NCBI GenBank assembly: GCA_026397965.1
Contig: JAPLTU010000067.1
Coordinates: 1 to 58,644, forward strand
Origin: Verrucomicrobiota bacterium
Lineage (GTDB): Bacteria; Verrucomicrobiota; Verrucomicrobiia; Opitutales; UBA953
Direction of reading: 5' to 3'
DNA: 58,644 nucleotides
Shown: piece by piece, positions 8,637-15,316 of the stretch
Layout of the letters: each line of letters starts with the position of its first letter
Numbering within the stretch: position 1 is the stretch's first letter
Translations under genes and position numbers: made by a program
Notes under the pieces: generated by a model
Told to the model about the DNA's origin: nothing
Seen by the model: the letters and a program-made list of their open reading frames with translations, nothing else
Databases searched by the model: none

Positions 8637-10261
8637 CCGAAGCCGCGGCGATGAGCATGCGTTCCAGTTCCCGACTTGCTTGGGGCGGAACGTCGCTCAC
8701 CGCCTTGCTGCTTTTCTTTTCCTTCGGTCCCGTTGGGCACCCGTTCATCGCTTTCATTGCGCTGGTGCCCGCCGCTATTGCGGCCGCCCAACTCCCGGAT
8801 TTGAAAACTTGGCGGCGCGCCTCTTTCGCAACGAGCTGGGTACTGTGGATCAGTTTATTAATTTGGTTGCGGCACGTTTACCCCCCGCTCGGTTGGTTAG
8901 GCCTGATCTTGCTCACGGCCTACTGCGCCCTGTATCCGTTTGTCTGGCTGCTGGCCCTGCGATGGATATTTCCCGCCTGCAATAACGCCGGCCTTCCGGC
9001 CCGGCTGCTCGCGATGCTTGGGCTGGCCGGTGCCTGGGGCCTGCTCGAATGGCTCCGCGCGACCGCGTTGACCGGCTTTGGTTGGCTGCCGCTGGCCGCC
9101 AGCCAGACCGATAATCCCGTCATGCTCAGCCTCTGCGCTTGGGCGGGTCCCTATGGTCTCTCGATTGTTTTGGTATTATTTAATCTGGGCTTAGCCCGCT
9201 GGATCGTTCGTCTCATCGGATTCTATCAGGCCGACGCCAAACTCGTGCCCTTAGGTCCGCTCGGCTGGCTTAATCGTATCACCCCGGAACTTTATCTCGG
9301 TCTCGTTCCGATCGGGCTTTCTTTCTTAGCCCTCCTCGACCGCAATAGCCGCACCGCTCACGAAGCCCACGAATTCGTCACCGCGGCGGTCGTGCAAACC
9401 GATTTTGATCCTCATGGAAAATGGGATAGCGCCCGCCTTCAGGAACATATCGAAGTGATCGGCCGTCTGACCCTCGACGTCGCCGCATCCCAAAAAGCCG
9501 ACTTTATCCTCTGGCCTGAAGCCGCGCTCCCGCTCTCGCTGGAAAGCGAACCTTACGTCGCGCGTTTAAGCAGCTTGGCCAAAGCCGCACACACCCCGCT
9601 CGTCATCGGCGCCATCGACCGCCGAGGTAACGGCTACGGTAATGGTGTCGCCATCATCACCGAAGAAGGCGTGCAGAAACCGACCTACGCCAAGCGACAC
9701 CTCGTGCCCTTTGGCGAGTACGTGCCGTTTGCCGACTTCATTCCCTTGCGAAAAGTAGTACCGATTAATGAAGACTGTATCGCCGGCCAAGACGTCGCTT
9801 TGTTGCCCCTTACTTCCCGTCGTGGGTTCACGTTCTCCGCGGGCGCGCTGGTCTGCTATGAGGACGTATTCCCCGAACTGGCCCGCGAACACGCGCAGGC
9901 CGGAGCCGACCTACTAATCGTCGTGACCAACGATGCTTGGTACGGACGCGAAGCCGGGGCCTACCAGCATGCGGCCCATTCAATTCTGCTCGCCGCCGCC
10001 ACCGGGCTGCCGGTCGTCCGTTGCGGGAATGCGGGTTGGAGTGGCTCAATCGACGGGCTTGGACGCGCTTTCCCTGTCACGAACAAGGGCTCGATTTACT
10101 TCCAAGGCAGCCAACTGATTAGCCCCGTTGCCATCGCCAAAGGTCCACACGAGATGACGTTCTGGGTGCGCTACGGAGATTGGGCCATCAGCTTAGGGGG
10201 GATTTGTTTCGGCCTAACTTACGGGTGGCGCCGTCGGCGCGGGGCTTCCGTCGCCGCCTAA
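8633..10261 (+). CDS. lnt: Apolipoprotein N-acyltransferase
   Basis: Inner-membrane enzyme that adds the third acyl chain to lipoproteins, which Lol sorting needs. The start is the ATG that overlaps the secA stop (ATGA); an earlier in-frame ATG at 8606 would lie inside secA. The protein has 542 residues. The N-terminal half is a set of hydrophobic segments (roughly residues 18-240). The C-terminal half is a carbon-nitrogen hydrolase domain with all three catalytic residues: Glu in LWPEAALP, Lys in YAKRHLVPFGEYVPF and Cys in GALVCYEDVFPELAR. It also has TNDAWYG. It is consistent with lolC/lolD about 9 kb away. Confidence 0.94.
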   Translation: MTEAAAMSMRSSSRLAWGGTSLTALLLFFSFGPVGHPFIAFIALVPAAIAAAQLPDLKTWRRASFATSWVLWISLLIWLRHVYPPLGWLGLILLTAYCALYPFVWLLALRWIFPACNNAGLPARLLAMLGLAGAWGLLEWLRATALTGFGWLPLAASQTDNPVMLSLCAWAGPYGLSIVLVLFNLGLARWIVRLIGFYQADAKLVPLGPLGWLNRITPELYLGLVPIGLSFLALLDRNSRTAHEAHEFVTAAVVQTDFDPHGKWDSARLQEHIEVIGRLTLDVAASQKADFILWPEAALPLSLESEPYVARLSSLAKAAHTPLVIGAIDRRGNGYGNGVAIITEEGVQKPTYAKRHLVPFGEYVPFADFIPLRKVVPINEDCIAGQDVALLPLTSRRGFTFSAGALVCYEDVFPELAREHAQAGADLLIVVTNDAWYGREAGAYQHAAHSILLAAATGLPVVRCGNAGWSGSIDGLGRAFPVTNKGSIYFQGSQLISPVAIAKGPHEMTFWVRYGDWAISLGGICFGLTYGWRRRRGASVAA

Positions 10262-10338
10262 GGGCAGGAAACATCAAGTCCTTGTCGACCTTACCTTAAA
10301 AACTCCTAAGGTGAGTTATCCCGACAAGTTTCTCTCTG

Positions 10339-11262
10339 ATGAAATTATTCCTATTCAGTTTTGTCTTTGGCCTTACGGCCATCCTTTCAGCACAGGAAAT
10401 TAAAAACCCGAAGACGGAGTTGCCCCCCGAGGGTATCGCCACCTTCCGTTTAAAAATCAAATCCATCCCCACCATCCGGGTAAAAATCAATGGCACGGAA
10501 TTAGTCTTAGGGGTGGATACGGGCTGCCAAGGCTCGGCAGTGATCACGCCCCGCGCGGCGGAGCGCTGCGGCATCAGCGCCGCGTTCAGCGTGCCCACCA
10601 TGGGCAACTCGGGTCGCAGCGAGTCCACTTATGCCTACATCGAGACCCTTGAGGCCGGCGGAGCGACTTGGCGAGATTTCCACGTCGCCATCATGCCGCT
10701 CGACGGCATGGACCTCGACGGCCTGCTCGGGGCGGATATTTTATTCGAACACGCTTTCTACATGGATCTGGGCAATCGGGTCATGACCTTAGGAAAAACC
10801 CCTGACACCTCGGCCGCGCATGAAGTCGCTTGTTACAGTCGGGGCGGACACTGCGGCGTGAACATCGAAGTCGAAGGCCAGAAAGTGCCGATGATCGTCG
10901 ATTCCGGAGCTTCGAAATCCTACATGAGTTCGATGAAGTTCAAGGGGAAGACCTCTTTTCGTGGCTACATCCCCATCGCCACCGTCCGCAGCGTCAGCCT
11001 TACGCGCATCGAAGTCTGCCAAATCAAATCCCTACTCATCGGCGGAACGCCGCTCACGGGCGTGGAATTCATCCGCGACACCGAACATAATCTATTGGGC
11101 GACGATTTTCTACGAGCTCACCCCATCGCGATCGACATGCCCTCGCGGCGGCTCTGGCTCTTTGAATCTCAGGTCAGCGCCCCGGCGGCGACTCCCGGGC
11201 CCGACCCAACGGCGACTTCTCCGCGGCCTCAGACCGAAGAGAAACCGATGCGCGCAAAGTAA
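10339..11262 (+). CDS. Secreted two-lobed retropepsin-like aspartyl protease
   Basis: The protein has 307 residues with a clear signal peptide (LFLFSFVFGLTAILSA, cleavage near residue 18). It carries two aspartyl-protease active-site motifs in one chain: VDTGCQGS at residues 59-66 and VDSGASKS at 187-194. Each is followed about 65-70 residues later by the matching flap-and-loop motif (LLGADIL, LLGDDFL). Bacterial retropepsin-like proteins usually carry one such unit and dimerise, so this looks like an internal duplication or fusion giving a single-chain pseudodimer. The C-terminal ~35 residues are Pro/Ala/Thr-rich and probably disordered. The substrate is unknown. It sits between lnt and a convergent unknown gene. 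Confidence 0.75.
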   Translation: MKLFLFSFVFGLTAILSAQEIKNPKTELPPEGIATFRLKIKSIPTIRVKINGTELVLGVDTGCQGSAVITPRAAERCGISAAFSVPTMGNSGRSESTYAYIETLEAGGATWRDFHVAIMPLDGMDLDGLLGADILFEHAFYMDLGNRVMTLGKTPDTSAAHEVACYSRGGHCGVNIEVEGQKVPMIVDSGASKSYMSSMKFKGKTSFRGYIPIATVRSVSLTRIEVCQIKSLLIGGTPLTGVEFIRDTEHNLLGDDFLRAHPIAIDMPSRRLWLFESQVSAPAATPGPDPTATSPRPQTEEKPMRAK

Positions 11263-11274
11263 TTCGCTGATCGC

Positions 11275-12018
11275 TTAACGGCGACGACCGGAAGCAGGAC
11301 GACCACCAGAGGCGCCCCCTTCTTCTTCCCGACCTTCTTCACTGGGCTCTTCTTCTTCGTCCCAGCGGAGATTCTTTTCCATGTCTTTGTCTTCTTCGAC
11401 GTCGGGCAGATCAGGGATATCTTCGGCGGCGGATTGCGGACGAGCAGGCTTGTCATCATCGTCCTCGTCGTTCGGGACTTCATGACCTAACGGGACGAAC
11501 TCGAGGATATCGGTGATTTCTTCGAAGGGGTGGATGTCGCGACCTTCGATAAGGGCTTGGTTGCGCAATTCGCTCAGCTGTTCATCCACATCTTCGACGG
11601 TCAACTTCTGCTCGAGTTTGATGGTGTCGTTAATGAGCTTCACGCGCAGACGCATGATGTGCTCGAGGAAGTCGGCATAGGCTCCTTTGTCGCCGTCTTT
11701 GACGTTCGGCATCGCAAAGAGCTGTTCTTCGGAATCGAGAATGTGTTCGGCGACGCGGACGAGGCGAAGCACTTGATCCTTATCCAACTCTTGCGCCTGG
11801 AAAGGAACGAAGGCCGCTTCCAGGATTTCGTTAGACAGACCATACTCCCGGAGCGGATCCATCATGTCCAAAATCCAAGGGAATTGGTGCGGGTCGAGCA
11901 TGCCCAAACCATCAGGCTCGTAGTGCTTAGGGTCGGAATTCTCCTTCACCCACCACGTCCCTTCCTTCTCTTTAAAGCGAAGGGTGCACCAGAGCAGTTT
12001 GGAGGTAGTCACAGCCAT
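11275..12018 (-). CDS. Conserved-looking protein with acidic, Arg/Gly-ended tail, function unknown
   Basis: Not recognised. The start is placed at ATG 12018 (MAVTTSKLLWCTLRFK), giving 247 residues; an upstream in-frame ATG at 12069 adds a proline/histidine-rich leader. Residues 1-190 look like a compact, mostly helical domain (EHILDSEEQLF, EHIMRLRVKLINDTIKLEQKL). From about residue 195 on, the chain is low complexity: strings of Asp/Glu (DEDDDDK, EEDKDMEK, DEEEEPSEEG, REEEGG) ending in GGRPASGRRR. There are no membrane segments. The acidic-then-basic tail suggests binding to a basic partner or nucleic acid, but no function can be given. It is divergent from pyrD. Confidence 0.6.
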   Translation of the reverse strand: MAVTTSKLLWCTLRFKEKEGTWWVKENSDPKHYEPDGLGMLDPHQFPWILDMMDPLREYGLSNEILEAAFVPFQAQELDKDQVLRLVRVAEHILDSEEQLFAMPNVKDGDKGAYADFLEHIMRLRVKLINDTIKLEQKLTVEDVDEQLSELRNQALIEGRDIHPFEEITDILEFVPLGHEVPNDEDDDDKPARPQSAAEDIPDLPDVEEDKDMEKNLRWDEEEEPSEEGREEEGGASGGRPASGRRR

Positions 12019-12127
12019 GGCAGGGTGAATTGCCCAACTATCGCCGGGAGTCAAGAGGGGTTGACTCACCCCGAAAAGGAACCCTTCTCCGCTTTCCTTC
12101 CGTCCAATCCTCCCTTAACTGCTGGGA

Positions 12128-13180
12128 ATGTCTTTCCTGTATGAAAAAGTGCTAACCAAGGCCCTTTACGCCCTAGACCCGGAATTAGCCCACCAAGTCG
12201 GCCTAAGAGGTATGGGTGTCCTCGGCGCCCTGCCCCCGCTCCGTGGCCTAATGGAGCGGCATCTGACCCCCAAGGGCGGCCGACCGATCGCCGCCTTCGG
12301 CCTAAACTTTCCCAACCACGTCGGTCTCGCCGCCGGGTTTGATAAAGATGGTATCGGCTGGCGCGGGGCCGCCGCGCTCGGCTTTGGCCACGTCGAAGTC
12401 GGGACTGTCACGCCCAAAGCACAACCAGGCAACGAACGTCCCCGCGTCTTTCGCTACCCGGAACTTAGCGCGGTGGTAAATTCGTACGGCTTCCCGAACG
12501 CCGGGGCGGAGGCTTTGCAAAAAAAACTCCAGAGCCAACCCGGTCGCGGTCAACGCACCTGCCCTCTCGGAATCAATATCGGCAAGAATAAAGATACCGC
12601 CAACGAACGGGCCCATGAAGATTATCTCTACTCTTTCAAACTCCTCGCCCCGCTGGCCGATTACCTCGTCGTCAACATCAGCAGCCCCAATACGCCAGGC
12701 TTACGCGCCTTACAGGATCGGGCGCCGCTCGTCCAGCTGCTCGCGACCTTGGCCCAAGAAAATAAAACCACTGCTGGCGGACCCGTCCCGCTCTTGCTCA
12801 AAGTTTCGCCGGACCTAAACCCCAACCAGCTCAGCGACATCGTCAGCGTCGTGGGAGAATGCGGCTTCGCCGGCATCATCGCGACCAATACGACGATCAC
12901 GCGCCCGTCGGGCACGGCGGCCTGCGCGACCCAAGGCGGCCTAAGTGGCGCCCCGCTCCTTGAACGCTCCCTGCACGCCGTGCGCTTCCTCGTGCAAGCC
13001 TCCCAAGGCCGGATCCCCGTCATCGGCTGCGGCGGCATCCTCTCCGCCCAAGACGCCGGTCGCTTCATGGACGAAGGCGCCTGTTTGGTCCAAGTGTATT
13101 CCGGACTTATTTTCCGCGGACCCGGACTCGCTCGCGAAATCGCCGAAGGCCTCGCCTGGCGCCAGCGTCCCTGGGCCTGA
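12128..13180 (+). CDS. pyrD: Dihydroorotate dehydrogenase (quinone), class 2
   Basis: Membrane-associated FMN enzyme that oxidises dihydroorotate to orotate in pyrimidine synthesis and passes electrons to quinone. At 350 residues it is typical of class 2. The N-terminal helical part (LTKALYALDPELAHQVGLRGM) is the membrane-binding segment of this class. Signature regions: FGLNFPNHVGLAAGFDKDG, SYGFPNAG, VVNISSPNTPGLRALQ (with the catalytic serine typical of class 2), LLKVSPDL, ATNTTITRP, GLSGAPLLERS and IGCGGI. A small membrane-protein gene starts 11 bases after its stop and may be co-transcribed. Confidence 0.95.
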   Translation: MSFLYEKVLTKALYALDPELAHQVGLRGMGVLGALPPLRGLMERHLTPKGGRPIAAFGLNFPNHVGLAAGFDKDGIGWRGAAALGFGHVEVGTVTPKAQPGNERPRVFRYPELSAVVNSYGFPNAGAEALQKKLQSQPGRGQRTCPLGINIGKNKDTANERAHEDYLYSFKLLAPLADYLVVNISSPNTPGLRALQDRAPLVQLLATLAQENKTTAGGPVPLLLKVSPDLNPNQLSDIVSVVGECGFAGIIATNTTITRPSGTAACATQGGLSGAPLLERSLHAVRFLVQASQGRIPVIGCGGILSAQDAGRFMDEGACLVQVYSGLIFRGPGLAREIAEGLAWRQRPWA

Positions 13181-13191
13181 GCCTACCCTTT

Positions 13192-13371
13192 ATGGATAAA
13201 CTCCTCCTGACGGTGACTTTGTCGAGTACCTCCGCCACCCTGCTCTTCTCAATCTACCCCAACAAAGGCAGCTTGGTCAGCAGGATGACCCGGTTCTCTT
13301 TCGCCGTCGCCCTTACGCTGACCGGATCGGTATGCGGAATCATCTACCTGTACGGAAAACTCGTCGGCTAG
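13192..13371 (+). CDS. Small two-helix membrane protein (59 residues), function unknown
   Basis: ATG at 13192 and TAG at 13369-13371 give 59 residues. There are two hydrophobic stretches (about residues 4-20 and 36-54) separated by a short polar, basic loop (PNKGSLVSRMTR), as expected for a helical hairpin in the inner membrane. The gene begins 11 bases after pyrD and is compact, with the region otherwise unassigned. It could be a pyrD operon partner, but there is no evidence of function. Coding status rests on its open frame, amino-acid composition and position. Confidence 0.5.
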   Translation: MDKLLLTVTLSSTSATLLFSIYPNKGSLVSRMTRFSFAVALTLTGSVCGIIYLYGKLVG

Positions 13372-13388
13372 TCAGACTCGCGACCTGA

Positions 13389-13934
13389 TCACTTCGTCGG
13401 GGCGACGGGGAGGTGCACTTCGGAGTGCTTGAAGAAGAACGGTACGAACGGGCTGTTCCAATAGACCGCATACGGTTCGCCGGCCGGCTTCACGTCCGTC
13501 CGCTTCGCCAGCCAAGCCTTCAGTTCGGTCAAGGCTTCCTCGTAATTCTCGAGGCTATAAGAACCGCGGATACCGATCGCGGCCACGCGTCGTTCGGGCA
13601 CCGACGACAGCTTTACCTGCGGCGTCTCCGCGAGGTCCGCGCGCTTGGCCGAGGCCTCGTCCATATAGAAGACCATCGTGCCCGGCTTGATGCCCGCTTC
13701 GACCGGCGCGGTCATCGGGATCTTATTGGAGTCGATGTAGCGGAAGAGCTTCCTGAACAGCCCGTTGTCCGCGGCGAAATAATCGTTGGCTGATTCCGTG
13801 CGCATCCAGCGGGCCGCCGGCAAGGTCTTGAGCTCGAGGTCGCCAGGCGCGGTGCGGGGATAGGCTTCGGACACGGCACCCAGTCTGGCCGACGCCACGG
13901 CAAGGGCGAGAGCAACCCAGAGGAACATCTTCAT
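13389..13934 (-). CDS. SOUL-family heme-binding-like protein, exported
   Basis: The start is at ATG 13934 (MKMFLWVALALAVASARLGAVSEAYP), which gives a clean signal peptide and 181 residues; the longer frame to 14072 overlaps the divergent DUF502 gene. The mature part has SOUL features: an N-terminal YEVRxYP-like strand replaced by DLELKTLPAARWMRT, the GLFRKLFRYIDSNKIPMTAPVE segment (the family hallmark is F..L..YI.G.N....KI.MTAPV), MVFYMDEASA, and a C-terminal YAVYWNSPFVPFFFKHSEV matching the family's 'Y.SP....R.NEV' ending. The heme ligand cannot be assigned from sequence. Confidence 0.8.
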   Translation of the reverse strand: MKMFLWVALALAVASARLGAVSEAYPRTAPGDLELKTLPAARWMRTESANDYFAADNGLFRKLFRYIDSNKIPMTAPVEAGIKPGTMVFYMDEASAKRADLAETPQVKLSSVPERRVAAIGIRGSYSLENYEEALTELKAWLAKRTDVKPAGEPYAVYWNSPFVPFFFKHSEVHLPVAPTK

Positions 13935-14024
13935 AAACTCATTAAAGGGCCTGCCGGCCCTATTCCAATCCCGGATTCCTGTGACCGCCCTTGCCACGGC
14001 CTCGGGACTTCCTTTTGTGATGTC

Positions 14025-14714
14025 ATGCGTGAAACGCCAGAAAAGACGACCTTCGCCTCCCGGGTCGGCCATAACTTCCTGACGGGGATGTTCCTGCTCC
14101 TGCCGATTAGTCTGACGTTCTACGTCATCTCCATTCTTTTGGATCTAATCGGCAAGCCTGTCCAAACTATCGCCAAAGAATGCCTGCGTTGGTTTTTTGA
14201 AAGCTCTCGCCAACCCCTGCCCGACTTTAGCTCCGGCACCTTAGGCGGCAGTCTCATGGTCGCGTCAGCCCTCGTGATGATCGTCATCCTGACCATCGTC
14301 GGCTGGCTCTCCAAACGGCTCTTCGGCAAACTCCTCCACCGCTGGTTCGCCACCCTCCTCGAGCGCACCCCCGGCCTCGGCGCCCTCTACGGCACCATCC
14401 GCCAAATGGTCGACGCCCTCAGCGGCCGCAACAAGGATACCTTCCGCCGCGTGGTGATGGTCGAGTTCCCCCGTCCGGGCATGTGGACCATCGCTTTCGT
14501 GACCCACGAGCAACCGACGGTCTTCAGCGAGGCCATCGGTAAACAGGTCGTGAACGTCTTTATCCCGGCCGCCCCCGCACCGACCACCGGCGTCATCCTG
14601 CACCTTTCCCCCGAGGAAGTCCGTGAGACAAAGCTGACCGTCGGCGAAGCCCTGGGTCTGTTGATGAGTTTCGGCGCCGTCGTCCCTAAGCTTGAAGAAA
14701 AAAAGCGGGGCTGA
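14025..14714 (+). CDS. DUF502 family inner-membrane protein
   Basis: The protein has 229 residues. Two hydrophobic segments are visible: FLTGMFLLLPISLTFYVISILL (about 16-37) and LMVASALVMIVILTIVGWL (about 75-95). The family signature follows: RTPGLGALYGTIRQMVDAL, then VVMVEFPRPGMWTIAFVTHE and VFIPAAPAPTTGVILHL. DUF502 proteins are widespread membrane proteins of unknown role. Its TGA overlaps the next ATG by one base, and that gene overlaps its follower in the same way, so all three are probably translated together. Confidence 0.85.
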   Translation: MRETPEKTTFASRVGHNFLTGMFLLLPISLTFYVISILLDLIGKPVQTIAKECLRWFFESSRQPLPDFSSGTLGGSLMVASALVMIVILTIVGWLSKRLFGKLLHRWFATLLERTPGLGALYGTIRQMVDALSGRNKDTFRRVVMVEFPRPGMWTIAFVTHEQPTVFSEAIGKQVVNVFIPAAPAPTTGVILHLSPEEVRETKLTVGEALGLLMSFGAVVPKLEEKKRG

Positions 14715-15316
14715 TGTCCACCTCGAGTCTGCGCTGCCTCATCCTCGGACGCGACCCGTCAGGTGAATCACACACGCTCATCACGGCACTCGAACCCGAC
14801 CAAGGGCTGACGCGATGCTTGCTCCGCACCCATCGCGGCAAAGGCACGACGGCTCCCGATCTCTTCGATGAGGGTGAAGTCATCCTCGAACTCGCCAAAG
14901 ACAACGGCATCCGCTTTGCCCGCGATTACCGGCTACTGACTCGGCGCAGCGGGCTCGCACAAAATCACCGCACCCTGGAACGGGCCTGTCGGCTGGCCTC
15001 GATGATTCGCAAAAATCCGCCGCCCCTGGAATCAGCGGCGGTCTGTTATCGCATCGCGCTCGAAAGTTTTGATGCGATGGCTTCCCGCCCCCGCGCGGAT
15101 TGCGCCTATTTTAAATCTCTCTGGCTGATGATCAAAGATGGCGGCTGGCCCGTCCAAGAACATTGGTTCGCCCGCCTCGGCGCTCGCCAAGAGTTCGCAA
15201 TCAGCATTCTGACGCACCCCCTTGACGCCCAAACCATCGAAGAAGAAAGCGTCCTTGCCCTTTCCATCGACCTCGAACGCTGGGCCGCAGGCGAAGCCCA
15301 CTTCGTGCTGCCCTGA
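14714..15316 (+). CDS. RecO-like protein (tentative)
   Basis: The protein has 200 residues. The N-terminal 90 residues read like the RecO OB-fold domain: a hydrophobic strand (SLRCLILGRD), GE followed by LITALEPDQGLTRCLL, and a paired-strand region ending FARDYRLLTRR. A helical region follows (TLERACRLASMIRKN), as in RecO. RecO loads RecA with RecR on SSB-coated DNA. It is shorter than usual (about 240), lacks the four-cysteine zinc motif of many RecO proteins, and similarity is by pattern only. Location directly before a nuclease-helicase gene, with ATG/TGA overlap on both sides, supports a DNA-repair role. Confidence 0.55.
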   Translation: MSTSSLRCLILGRDPSGESHTLITALEPDQGLTRCLLRTHRGKGTTAPDLFDEGEVILELAKDNGIRFARDYRLLTRRSGLAQNHRTLERACRLASMIRKNPPPLESAAVCYRIALESFDAMASRPRADCAYFKSLWLMIKDGGWPVQEHWFARLGARQEFAISILTHPLDAQTIEEESVLALSIDLERWAAGEAHFVLP

